The notes under the pieces are model-generated. The model saw only the letters and a program-made list of their open reading frames with translations. It made no database searches and was not told the origin of the DNA. A stretch of 64,000 nt of DNA from DASVHS01 sp038244815 (GTDB lineage Bacteria > Acidobacteriota > Thermoanaerobaculia > Gp7-AA8). The stretch is from NCBI GenBank assembly GCA_038244815.1, contig JBBRTB010000010.1:91399-155398 (forward strand), written 5' to 3'. This document shows positions 33,151-41,497 of this stretch, piece after piece. The stretch's first letter is position 1, and each line of letters opens with the position of its first letter. A program made the position numbers and the translations under genes.

Positions 33151-33957
33151 TCACGTACAGTAGAGGATGATCTCCCGGTCGCGCGCGATGCCGGCGACGT
33201 GATTGGGGATCTCCTCACCCACCATGATCACAGCCAGGGGAATGCGCCGCGGATCGCGGCGGCGCGACAACGCGGTGCGCACGTCGAAGATCAACGGGTC
33301 GCGCTTCCCTTCGATCAGCGTGAGCAGCTCGCTCGGCGTGATGCGCGCCAGCCGGAGCTTGCGCATGAAGGTCACACGCTGCCACCACTTCGCGACGATG
33401 ACGATCAGGAGCACGCCCCCGATGACCACCACCGCCCAGTTGCCGAGGTTCGCCAGGGAATTGAGGAGCCGGTCGACGGCGCGATAAAAGGCGCGGCCCG
33501 CGGCGACGAACGTGCCGGCCCAGAGGAACGCTCCGGCGGCGTCATAGACGAGGAACAGGATGGCGCTCTGATTCGTCGCTCCGGCCAGCGGCGGCGCGAT
33601 CGTGGAGAAGCCGGGGACGAATTTCGCAAACAGCAGCGACGGCATGCCCCAGCGGTCGAATCTCGACTCGGTGTCGCGCACGCAGGAGTCGGGCGAGAGT
33701 GAGATCCGGCACAACGTCCGCAGCACTCGATGGCCAAGACGACGGCCGAGGATGAACCAGATGGAGTCGGCGGCAATGGAGGCGATCACGGATCCCAGAA
33801 TGATCGAGGTCGACGACATCTTCGTGGCCCGCGTCAGGGCCCCGGCCACGACGAGCGTCGGCACGGCCGGTATGGGCAGTCCCAACTGCTCGAGGAACAC
33901 GTTCAGCCACACCAGCGGTGTTCCGTGGCGAACGAGGAGCGCGATCAAATGCTGCAT
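33151..33957 (-). CDS. DedA family protein with C-terminal rhodanese domain (read to in-frame TGA)
   Basis: ATG at 33955-33957 (MQHLIALLVRHGTPLVWLN). The first ~210 residues are a DedA/SNARE-associated protein (LPIPAVPTLVVAGALTR, WFILGRRLG, CRISLSPDSC, FAKFVPGFSTIAPPLAGATN) with several transmembrane helices. A rhodanese domain begins near residue 215 (LRLARITPSELLTLIEGKRDPLIFDVRTALSRRRDP...). The reading stops at TGA 33151-33153, immediately after YCT, where fused DedA-rhodanese relatives have a Cys. The frame continues for 62 codons beyond it as good rhodanese sequence. This may be selenocysteine or a nonsense mutation (see findings). Confidence 0.8.
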   Translation of the reverse strand: MQHLIALLVRHGTPLVWLNVFLEQLGLPIPAVPTLVVAGALTRATKMSSTSIILGSVIASIAADSIWFILGRRLGHRVLRTLCRISLSPDSCVRDTESRFDRWGMPSLLFAKFVPGFSTIAPPLAGATNQSAILFLVYDAAGAFLWAGTFVAAGRAFYRAVDRLLNSLANLGNWAVVVIGGVLLIVIVAKWWQRVTFMRKLRLARITPSELLTLIEGKRDPLIFDVRTALSRRRDPRRIPLAVIMVGEEIPNHVAGIARDREIILYCT

Positions 33958-34029
33958 GCGCGTGGATCGTAACGCGAGAAACGAAGTCGTGGCACGAAAC
34001 GTCTCCGGCCGTAATACTCTCTCTCCCGG

Positions 34030-36978
34030 ATGAGTCGAGAGATCAACCGCTTCGATCCTGTCGCGTTTCCGCACCCGGAGCGGTCCATTCACGAGCGATT
34101 CGAGCATCGAGACCGCCTGCAGGACCTGAACGTCGACGCCGCCTCGCTGGCGGCCGCGCTCGGGCGCGAGATCGAAGGCGAGGTTCGTTTCGACGACGGC
34201 GCGCGCGCGCTCTATGCCACAGACGCGTCGAACTACCGGCAGGTGCCCATCGGCGTCGTCGTGCCGAAGCGCGCCGACGATGTCATCGCCGCGGTGGCGC
34301 TGGCGCGTAAGTTCGGCGCGCCGATCCTGGCACGCGGCGCCGGCACGAGCCTGGCCGGCCAGTGCTGCAACGTGGCCGTGGTCCTCGACTTCTCCAAATA
34401 CATGAACCGCGTGCTCGAGCTCGATCCGGTGCGCAAGTTCGCGCGCGTCGAGCCGGGCATCGTGCTCGACGATCTGCGCGTGCGCGCCGAACAGCACCAT
34501 CTGACGTTCGGGCCCGATCCGGCCACGCACTCACACTGCACGATCGGCGGCATGATCGGCAACAACTCCTGCGGCGTACACGGGCTCATGGCCGGAAAGA
34601 CCGTCGACAACATCGACGAGCTCGACATCCTGCTCTACGACGGAACGCGGATGCGGGCTGGCCAGCCCGACGACGCTGCAATCGCGCGTGCCGCTGGGCG
34701 GGAAGCGGAGATCTACGCGCGGCTGCGCCGGCTCCGCGACGTCTATGCCGATCTCGTTCGGGCCCGCTTCCCGGACATTCCGCGGCGCGTGTCGGGCTAC
34801 AACCTCGACGAGCTGCTCCCGGAGAACGGATTCCATGTGGCGCGCTCGCTCGTCGGCAGCGAAAGCACCTGCGCCATCGTGCTGGAGGCGAAATGCCGCC
34901 TCGTCGATTCGCCTCCCGCGCGCGCGCTCCTCGTCATTGGATATCCCGATATCTACGCGGCCGCCGACGACGTGATGCGCGTCCTCGAACACAAGCCCAT
35001 CGGACTGGAAGGCTTCGACGATCTGCTCGTGCGCGATATGAAATCGAAAGGCCTGCATCTGGAGGGTGTGGCGCTTCTGCCAAAAGGCGGAGGGTGGCTG
35101 CTCGTGGAGTTCGGCGGCGAGACGCAGGCGGAGGTGGACGCGGTGGCGCGACGTGCCATGGATGCACTGGCGCGAGGCAACGGCCGGCTGTCGATGCTGC
35201 TGTGCGAGAACAAACGGCAGGAACGAATGATCTGGGGTGTCCGCGAGTCGGGCCTCGGAGCCACCGCGCACGTGCCGGGCAAGCCGCTCATGTGGGAAGG
35301 ATGGGAGGACGCCGCGGTCGCGCCCGAGAAGCTCGGCGGCTACCTGCGCGATCTCCGCAAGCTCCTCGATCGCTACGGATACACCGGCGATCTGTACGGC
35401 CACTTCGGGCAGGGGTGCGTGCACACGCGCACGAACTTCGACCTGACTTCGAAGGACGGCATCGCCAGGTTCCGCACGTTTCTCGACGACGCCGCCGATC
35501 TCGTCGCGTCGTACGGCGGCTCGTTCTCGGGCGAGCACGGCGACGGCCAGGCCCGCGGCGCGTTGCTCGAGAAGATGTTCGGCCCGGAGCTGATGGCGGC
35601 GTTCCGCGAATTCAAGTCGGTGTGGGATCCCGACTGGAAGATGAATCCCGGAAAGCTCATCACACCCTACCAGCCCGACGAGAACCTCCGCCTCGGCGCT
35701 GATTTCCATCCGTGGAATCCGGAGACGCACTTCGCGTTCGCGGAAGACGAAGGGCGGATGAACCACGCCGTCATGCGATGCGTGGGCGTGGGACGTTGCC
35801 GAAGGCTCGACGGCGGCACGATGTGTCCGAGCTATCAGGTCACGCGCGAAGAGGAGCATTCCACGCGCGGCCGCGCGCACCTGTTGTTCGAGATGTTCAA
35901 TGGCGGAGCCATTCCCTCGACGTGGAGGAACGAAGCGGTCAAAGACGCGCTCGACCTCTGCCTGGCCTGCAAAGGTTGCAAGAGCGACTGCCCGACCGGC
36001 GTCGATGTGGCGACGTACAAGGCGGAGTTTCTGTCGCACTACTACGAGGGGCGCCTGCGACCGCCCGCCGCCTACGCCATGGGCTGGATCTACTGGTGGG
36101 CACGCGCGTCGCGCATTTCGCCGGCTCTCGCCAACGCGTTCATGAGCCTGCGGCTGACGAAGAGACTCGGTGGCATCGCCGGGGAACGGCGTATGCCGCG
36201 ATTCGCGAAGAGAACGTTCGTACAGCAGTTCAGAAACCGAGGCCCGAGGCCCGAGGCCCGAGGCCTGCGCGGCCGGGTTCTCCTCTGGCCCGATACGTTC
36301 AACAACTACTTTCTGCCGGACACCGCGCTCGCGGCGGCGGAGGTGCTGGAAAACGCCGGCTACGAGGTCGTGCTGCCGAAACAGTCCGTCTGCTGCGGCC
36401 GCCCTCTTTACGACTGGGGATTTCTGGGTATGGCCAAGCGGCGGCTCCGGAAGACACTGCAGACGCTGCGCAGCGAGCTCGATGAGGGGCTGCCCGTGAT
36501 TGGCCTGGAGCCGAGCTGTGTCTCAGTCTTTCGCGATGAGCTCAGGAATCTCTTTCCGCGTGACCCGTACGCGAAGAAGCTGGCCGCGTCGGCCATGACG
36601 TTGTCCGAATTCATCCGGCGCGACGGACGATTTCCTCTCCCGACGCTTCATCGCAAAGCGCTCGTGCAGGCGCACTGTCATCACAAATCGGTGATGCGAT
36701 TCGATGCCGAGGAGGCCGTGATGGAGGCGATGGGGATGGACGTGGAGCATCCCGATTCGGGTTGCTGCGGCATGGCCGGCGCGTTCGGGTTCGAACGGGA
36801 GCACTACGACGTGTCGATGCGCGCCGGCGAGCGGGTGATTCTGCCGGCGGTGCGGGACGCCGCCACCGAGACGTTGATCGTCGCCGACGGATTCAGTTGC
36901 CGCGAGCAGATTTCGCAGGCCACCGGCCGTCAGCCTCTCCATCTCGCCGAGGTGTTGAGGATGGCGATGAAGGGGTGA
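34030..36978 (+). CDS. fused FAD-linked oxidase / Fe-S oxidoreductase
   Basis: N-terminal FAD PCMH-type domain with GAPILARGAGTSLAGQCC and IGGMIGNNSCG, then the FAD-oxidase C-terminal domain (HFGQGCVHTRTNFD, GSFSGEHGDGQAR). Around residue 575 a ferredoxin-type cluster region starts (CVGVGRCRRLDGGTMC, CLACKGCKSDCPTG), and the tail has two CCG motifs (VCCGRPLYDWG, SGCCGMAGAFGFE). This is a D-lactate / 2-hydroxyacid dehydrogenase type (GlcD-GlpC fusion, YdiJ-like), feeding electrons to the respiratory chain. 982 aa. A repetitive CGAGGCC insert at 36238-36268 codes RGPRPEARGLRG in a linker. Confidence 0.9.
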   Translation: MSREINRFDPVAFPHPERSIHERFEHRDRLQDLNVDAASLAAALGREIEGEVRFDDGARALYATDASNYRQVPIGVVVPKRADDVIAAVALARKFGAPILARGAGTSLAGQCCNVAVVLDFSKYMNRVLELDPVRKFARVEPGIVLDDLRVRAEQHHLTFGPDPATHSHCTIGGMIGNNSCGVHGLMAGKTVDNIDELDILLYDGTRMRAGQPDDAAIARAAGREAEIYARLRRLRDVYADLVRARFPDIPRRVSGYNLDELLPENGFHVARSLVGSESTCAIVLEAKCRLVDSPPARALLVIGYPDIYAAADDVMRVLEHKPIGLEGFDDLLVRDMKSKGLHLEGVALLPKGGGWLLVEFGGETQAEVDAVARRAMDALARGNGRLSMLLCENKRQERMIWGVRESGLGATAHVPGKPLMWEGWEDAAVAPEKLGGYLRDLRKLLDRYGYTGDLYGHFGQGCVHTRTNFDLTSKDGIARFRTFLDDAADLVASYGGSFSGEHGDGQARGALLEKMFGPELMAAFREFKSVWDPDWKMNPGKLITPYQPDENLRLGADFHPWNPETHFAFAEDEGRMNHAVMRCVGVGRCRRLDGGTMCPSYQVTREEEHSTRGRAHLLFEMFNGGAIPSTWRNEAVKDALDLCLACKGCKSDCPTGVDVATYKAEFLSHYYEGRLRPPAAYAMGWIYWWARASRISPALANAFMSLRLTKRLGGIAGERRMPRFAKRTFVQQFRNRGPRPEARGLRGRVLLWPDTFNNYFLPDTALAAAEVLENAGYEVVLPKQSVCCGRPLYDWGFLGMAKRRLRKTLQTLRSELDEGLPVIGLEPSCVSVFRDELRNLFPRDPYAKKLAASAMTLSEFIRRDGRFPLPTLHRKALVQAHCHHKSVMRFDAEEAVMEAMGMDVEHPDSGCCGMAGAFGFEREHYDVSMRAGERVILPAVRDAATETLIVADGFSCREQISQATGRQPLHLAEVLRMAMKG

Positions 36979-37007
36979 GGCATCCGCCTCACCCTCGATT
37001 GCGGAAC

Positions 37008-37448
37008 CTACGCCTCGTCGCGTGTCGAGAACGGGTGATCGCGGTTCGGCGTGTCGCTGACCCTTCCGCGGTCGGAGGCGTTGTAGGCGGCTCGCGGCTG
37101 GCTGACCGAACGGCCGGCTGTCTCGAAATCGCCTCGCTCGCTCGTCACCGCGCGCTCGAAGGGCTGGTCGGCGGCAGGACGAACCGAGCTGTCCGGCATG
37201 TTGCCGATGTCGGTCGCGGCGCGTGCCCGCGCTCCGCGGCTGTGACCACCTTCGCGGCCGATGGCAGACATGTGCGCTCGGTCGCGGCTGACGGCTTCCC
37301 CGCCTTTGCGGCCGGCCACGCGTGCTTCGTCGGACGTGAATTCGTGAGCGGTTCCTTTGGCGTGTGCGGCTCTACCGCCTTTGCTTGCAATGTCACGCTG
37401 CTTCGACGCGTCCATCGACGCAAAACCGCGTTTGCTCGTATTGGCCAT
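37008..37448 (-). CDS. KGG-motif stress-induced protein
   Basis: 146 residues, hydrophilic, with three repeats of the KGG-type motif: RGFASMDASKQRDIASKGGRAAHAKG, EARVAGRKGGEAVSRDR and MSAIGREGGHSRG. This family (YciG-like, PF10685) is linked to stress and stationary phase. The C-terminus is disordered. It is a single gene, convergent with the oxidase gene. Confidence 0.85.
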   Translation of the reverse strand: MANTSKRGFASMDASKQRDIASKGGRAAHAKGTAHEFTSDEARVAGRKGGEAVSRDRAHMSAIGREGGHSRGARARAATDIGNMPDSSVRPAADQPFERAVTSERGDFETAGRSVSQPRAAYNASDRGRVSDTPNRDHPFSTRDEA

Positions 37449-37611
37449 GAGTGTCTCCTTGGGACGTCATATTGAGAACAGCAGGAACTGCGTGTGCCTG
37501 CGTGAGGCATAGATAAGCGGCTTCATGAAATGTGCCAGTAAACAGGGGGCAGAGAGAGACTTGTCCCGGCCGTGTCAACATGTTTTCTTGCGAAGGAGCG
37601 CCGCGGGGGTC

Positions 37612-38738
37612 TTCTTCCTGGATCAGGAGCTGACTTCGCTCTGGCGCGCCTCGCGCGTGCCGGCGTTCGACAAGCTGCGCGAACCGGTGCACGTCGATGT
37701 GGCCATCATCGGCGCCGGAATCACCGGTCATCGAAGAGAATCGTGTCGGCGGCGGAGCCACCGGCAGCACCACCCGCACATCACCGAGGCCGCAGATGTC
37801 CGGTATCACACCATCGCCGGTACGTTCGGCAAAGATGGCGCGCGGCTTGTGGCGCGGGCGGCGCGTGCGGCCATCGATCAGATCGATTCCCTCGTGCGCG
37901 GGTTATCGATCGATTGCGCGTTCCGCCGCCTGCCCGGTTACCCGTACACGGAGAAACGCAGCTTCGTCGGAGAGGTCAAGCGCGAAGCGCTGGCCGCGGC
38001 GGACCGGGTCTGGCGGCCCGTTTTATCGAAGACGTCCCTCTGCCCTTCCCGACGCGCGGCGCGGCGCGGTTCGAGAATCAGGCGGAGTCTCATCCGCTCG
38101 ATTACGTGCTCGGGCTGGCCGGGCGCGTCCCGGGCGATGGAAGCTTTCTCTTCGACGGCGCGCGCGGTGGAGATCCGGGAAGGCGAGCCATGCACGATCG
38201 AGTGCGAACGCGGGAGTCTGAGCGCCGGTTCCGTGTTCATGGCCACGAACGTGCCGATCGCCGGCTTCCCGTCGCCGCCTGCCAGAAGCGTGACAAATCG
38301 GACCTACGCGCTCGCCTTGCGACCGATGCCAACCATCCCGACGGCCTGTTCTGGGATACCGCCGATCCTTACCTCTACACGCGATGGCAGAGGACCGCCA
38401 CGGGAACGTTCATGATCGTCGGCGGCGAAGATGAGAAGTTGGGCCCGAACGCAGACTCCGCATCGGCCTTCGCGCGACTGCAGGCATACACGTCCGCTCT
38501 CTGGAGCGTCCTCCCGCTGCGTTATCGGTGGTCCGGAAAGATCATCGATTGGGCCGACGGGCTGCCGTTGATCGGCGGCAGCGGCAGGCTGTATGCCTCC
38601 ACCGGATATTCCGGACGAGGCATCACCTTCGGGACTCTCGGCGCGATGATCGTCTGCGATCTCATCGGCGGCCGCATCAATCCATACGCCGATCTTTTCG
38701 ACTGGAGACGGGCCAGCAGCGTGCCAGCGTGCGGGTGA
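37612..38738 (+). pseudogene. FAD-dependent oxidoreductase remnant with multiple frameshifts
   Basis: Fragments of a Rieske-type-associated FAD oxidoreductase are readable in three frames in order: DQELTSLWRASRVPAFDKLREPVHVDVAIIGAGITG (frame 1), VIEENRVGGGATGSTT (frame 2), HITEAADVRYHTIAGTFGKDGARLV and onward to KREALAAA (frame 1), IEDVPLPFPTRGAARFENQ (frame 3), EIREGEPCTIECERGSLSAGSVFMATN (frame 1), then FARLQAYTSALWSVLPLRYRWSGKIIDWADGLPLIGG to the stop (frame 3). At least five frame changes plus a deletion after the dinucleotide-binding motif. Neighbouring genes are intact, so sequencing error alone is unlikely. Inactive. Confidence 0.85.
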
Positions 38739-38778
38739 GCATGCGGGGGATGGGGGGCGATGTTCGAACCGCCCTGCC

Positions 38779-38849
38779 CGCCGAAGACGAGCGTTCGATC
38801 GAAATTCTGAGCAGGCTGGGCCAACAAGCGCACCGGCACGTTCCGATGG
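38779..38849. repeat. tRNA-Ser flank, copy A
   Basis: The ~70 bp on the 3' side of tRNA-Ser(GCU) aligns with the same side of tRNA-Ser(UGA) at 39836-39908: shared CGCCGAA(G/A)ACGAGCG, CAGGCTGGGCCAA / GAGGCTGGGCCAA, and CGCACGTTC-type blocks. It is paralogous non-coding sequence rather than a gene. Confidence 0.65.
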
Positions 38850-38940
38850 CGGAGAGAGAGGGATTCGAACCCTCGGTAGAGCTTTAAGGCCCTACGGCGG
38901 TTTAGCAAACCGCTGGTTTCAGCCACTCACCCATCTCTCC
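38850..38940 (-). tRNA. tRNA-Ser (GCU anticodon)
   Basis: Acceptor stem GGAGAGA / TCTCTCC, D-arm, anticodon stem GCGGT/ACCGC with loop TTGCTAA (anticodon GCT), long variable arm typical of tRNA-Ser, T-arm with GGTTCGAATCC, and discriminator G. 91 nt without CCA. Confidence 0.95.
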
Positions 38941-39092
38941 GTGGCCTTACGCGGACTGCCAGAAGCAGAAGCGGGAGGATTGTATTTCAGTTGTCACCGG
39001 AGGCGGCGGAGTTTTGAACCCCCCCTCAGACGCCATGGCGGGATAGAATCAGCGCTTCGCAATCCGAATCAGGAAAGCGGAAGGAGGAAACC

Positions 39093-39617
39093 ATGAGCGT
39101 GCCCCGGATCGTGGCATCTCTCTCCCTGCTCGTTCTTTTCCTTGCGCCCGCGGCGATGGCGCAGCCGTATTACCGCTGGTCATCCGCTCCCGCGTTCACG
39201 TGCGTGGCGAGTGGCGGCATGGTGAATGTGACTTTTGCCAGCCAGCCGGCCGAGTGGAGCGGTCCCGGCGGTACGCTCGCTTCGATCGATTACATCTCCA
39301 ACGGCGTGCTGACTCCGAGTGCTCCCTTCCCCATTCCGTCGCCGTCCGGGTCGATGGTCTTCTCAGCCCTTCTGGTGACCGCTCCTACCTACCCGGCCAC
39401 CGTCACGGTCCGGCTCAACACGATCTTTGCCGGCGTCACGGTCTATCAGAGCTCGATGAGCGCGAGCTGTAGCGCCGATGGAGGAGGAGTCTCGACGATC
39501 ACGAACACGGTCCCGAGCATTCCCGCTCTCGGTCCGGCGGGGATGGCCGGGCTGGCCGTCGCGCTCGCGCTGGCGGGTGCCATGACGCTGACGTTCGTTC
39601 TGCGCCGGGGTGCCTGA
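39093..39617 (+). CDS. secreted protein with IPTL-CTERM-like C-terminal anchor
   Basis: Signal peptide MSVPRIVASLSLLVLFLAPAAMA, a beta-rich middle of about 110 residues with a Cys pair, then a C-terminus IPALGPAGMAGLAVALALAGAMTL followed by FVLRRGA: a short motif, one hydrophobic helix and basic residues, as in IPTL/PEP-CTERM sorting signals. Expected to be exported and sorted to the surface. A GGAGGA ribosome site lies ahead of the ATG. No enzymatic motif visible. Confidence 0.75.
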   Translation: MSVPRIVASLSLLVLFLAPAAMAQPYYRWSSAPAFTCVASGGMVNVTFASQPAEWSGPGGTLASIDYISNGVLTPSAPFPIPSPSGSMVFSALLVTAPTYPATVTVRLNTIFAGVTVYQSSMSASCSADGGGVSTITNTVPSIPALGPAGMAGLAVALALAGAMTLTFVLRRGA

Positions 39618-39835
39618 GGGCCTTGTTCGCTGTTGCCGGTGGCGGGGCATTGTGGACGATTTTCGAACTGCCTTAGTCGCCGCGCAACGGCCAGACGACA
39701 GACTTCTCGACCGCGTGCGGGGCGATTTGACTGCCCGGAGACGGGATCATTGGCCGAGCGACTCACCGCCGAGCCGGCAGAAACGAAGTCCGGAGATGAC
39801 CGGACCTTAACCACGTCAACGACACGCCCTGTTCT

Positions 39836-39908
39836 CGCCGAAAACGAGCGTCGATCGAAAATCCTGAAGGAGGCTGGGCCAATCAGCGCAGCCGCACGTT
39901 GCGGCTGG
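39836..39908. repeat. tRNA-Ser flank, copy B
   Basis: Counterpart of 38779-38849, next to the 3' end of tRNA-Ser(UGA). The two copies are about 75% similar by eye with small indels. They suggest that the tRNA-Ser genes arose by local duplication, or that a conserved trailer is present. The rest of 39618-39836 shows nothing else. Confidence 0.65.
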
Positions 39909-39995
39909 CGGAGGAGGTGGGATTCGAACCCACGGTACGGTTACCCGTACGGCGGTTTTCAAGACCGCTGCTTTCAACCACTCAGCCACTCCTCC
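39909..39995 (-). tRNA. tRNA-Ser (UGA anticodon)
   Basis: Acceptor stem GGAGGAG / CTCCTCC, anticodon stem GCGGT/ACCGC with loop CTTGAAA (anticodon TGA), long variable arm, T-loop GGTTCGAATCC, discriminator G. 87 nt without CCA. Confidence 0.95.
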
Positions 39996-40074
39996 CGATG
40001 GAACGTCCGTAAGCAGAAGGCGCGCGGCAGAAATTTCTACCGGGTCATGACCGGCGCGCCCGGAATGACGAGCG

Positions 40075-41187
40075 TCATGGCAACAGATTCACGTCGAGCG
40101 TGATCTTGAGCCGGAGCCGCTTATGCCCGCGCAACTCGCTCAACGACAGATTGAGCGGAATGCTCACCTCTTTGACCAGACCATCCGATGAACGCCGCTC
40201 CGCCGGGGGCGGCTGCGGCGTGGCGATCGAGGCCACCGTGCGCCGGGAGTCGAGCTGCGGCAGCGAGTCGGCGACCCCCGGTGGGATGGGCATCTCGATC
40301 GAGGCGAATGGCACTTCGACGTCGGCGCTCATCTCGACACGCGTGCGGTCCGAGGAGAGATAGGGATCGTCGAAGGGGCCGCGCTGGTCGGAGTTGACCA
40401 GCTCGGTGGGAACGAGCGGCGCGCGCTCGTTTCCCTTGGCATCGTCGAGATCGAATTCCGATTCGCCGAACGGCGACGTCGATCCCAGGGGCATGGTCTG
40501 GTCGTCGCTGTCTTCCCAGACCGATTCGGTGGGCGTATCGGCGGCCACGCTGGCGTTGAGGATCTGAATCTCCTTGTCCAGCGGCTCGGAGCCTTCCAGC
40601 CCGTACTTCTTCACGAGATGCTCGATGACGAGCTGGGTGATGCCTTTCAGCGTCTGTTCGACACCGATTCCCGTCGTGGCCACCGACTGGAAGTGCGGTG
40701 CGCTCAGCTTGTTGAGCTTCTTCTCGATCTCGGCCACCGGCATGGCGTTCGGCAGATCGCGCTTGTTGTACTGCAGAACGACCGGGATCTCCCGGATGCG
40801 GATGCCTTGCCGCTTGAGGTTGTCCTCGAGGTTCTGCAGGCTCTCCTGGTTGGCGTCGAGCGCGAAGTCCTGGCTGTCGGCGACGAAGACGATGCCGTCG
40901 GCACCCTTGAGCACGAGCTGGCGCGTGGAGTTGTAGTAGACCTGCCCGGGCACGGTGTAGAGCTGCAACTTCGTGCGCATGCCGCGGATCTTTCCGAGCT
41001 CCAGCGGCAGGAAGTCGAAGAAGAGCGTGCGGTCCGTCTTCGTCGCCAGCGAGAGCATCTTGCTCTTGTTGTTCGACGGCAGCGAGTCGTAGACGAACTG
41101 CAGATTCGTGGTCTTCCCGCACAGCCCGGGTCCGTAGTAAACGACCTTGGCGGTGATCTCTTTCGTGGCGTAGTTAAAGAGGACCAT
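40075..41187 (-). CDS. MglA-like small GTPase with long C-terminal extension
   Basis: Starts MVLFNYATKEITAKVVYYGPGLCGKTTNL (P-loop GPGLCGKT) and includes TVPGQVYYNSTR (switch II), VFVADSQ and QYNKRDLP (NKxD-type motif), the usual MglA pattern. MglA GTPases set polarity and motility in myxobacteria and have related roles elsewhere. Residues ~200-370 are an acidic, low-complexity tail with a conserved C-terminal end (LNLSLSELRGHKRLRLKITLDVNLLP). 370 aa versus ~195 for MglA. It may position envelope or pilus machinery. It stands alone, divergent from the cobalamin-riboswitch gene. Confidence 0.88.
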   Translation of the reverse strand: MVLFNYATKEITAKVVYYGPGLCGKTTNLQFVYDSLPSNNKSKMLSLATKTDRTLFFDFLPLELGKIRGMRTKLQLYTVPGQVYYNSTRQLVLKGADGIVFVADSQDFALDANQESLQNLEDNLKRQGIRIREIPVVLQYNKRDLPNAMPVAEIEKKLNKLSAPHFQSVATTGIGVEQTLKGITQLVIEHLVKKYGLEGSEPLDKEIQILNASVAADTPTESVWEDSDDQTMPLGSTSPFGESEFDLDDAKGNERAPLVPTELVNSDQRGPFDDPYLSSDRTRVEMSADVEVPFASIEMPIPPGVADSLPQLDSRRTVASIATPQPPPAERRSSDGLVKEVSIPLNLSLSELRGHKRLRLKITLDVNLLP

Positions 41188-41304
41188 CGTTCAACCGTTT
41201 GAAACGAGAGTAGCATGATCCGAAGCGGGAACGTGTGAGCCGTGACCTGCTAAGATGCGCCCTCGTTCTTTGGACAAACTGATCTGAAGCGGCATGAGCG
41301 GATG

Positions 41305-41457
41305 CCAGGTGCGTTCGCTCGAGGGAAGCCGGTGTAAAGCCGGCGCGGCCCCCGCCACTGTAACCGGAGACGATCCACGCACGGTCGCGATCGACCCCCA
41401 CTGCGAAAGCGGGAAGGGAGCGTGGAAAGGATGACCCGGAAGCCAGGAGACCGGCCC
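41305..41457 (+). promoter_or_regulatory. cobalamin (B12) riboswitch
   Basis: Upstream of the BtuB-like receptor. Typical elements are visible: AGCCGGTGTAAAGCCGGCGC, the CCCCCGCCACTGTAACCGGA core and the B12 box AAGCCAGGAGACCGGCCC, with further stems between. Binding adenosylcobalamin would lower expression of the receptor. Confidence 0.92.
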
Positions 41458-41497
41458 TTCAGAACGCACTCGTCTGGCCTTCGGAGGGAAGATCGCC

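Noticed and set aside
34531..36039. A 502-codon minus-strand open frame
   Set aside because: Antisense of the FAD/Fe-S oxidase; no motif, and the plus-strand product is a clear family member.
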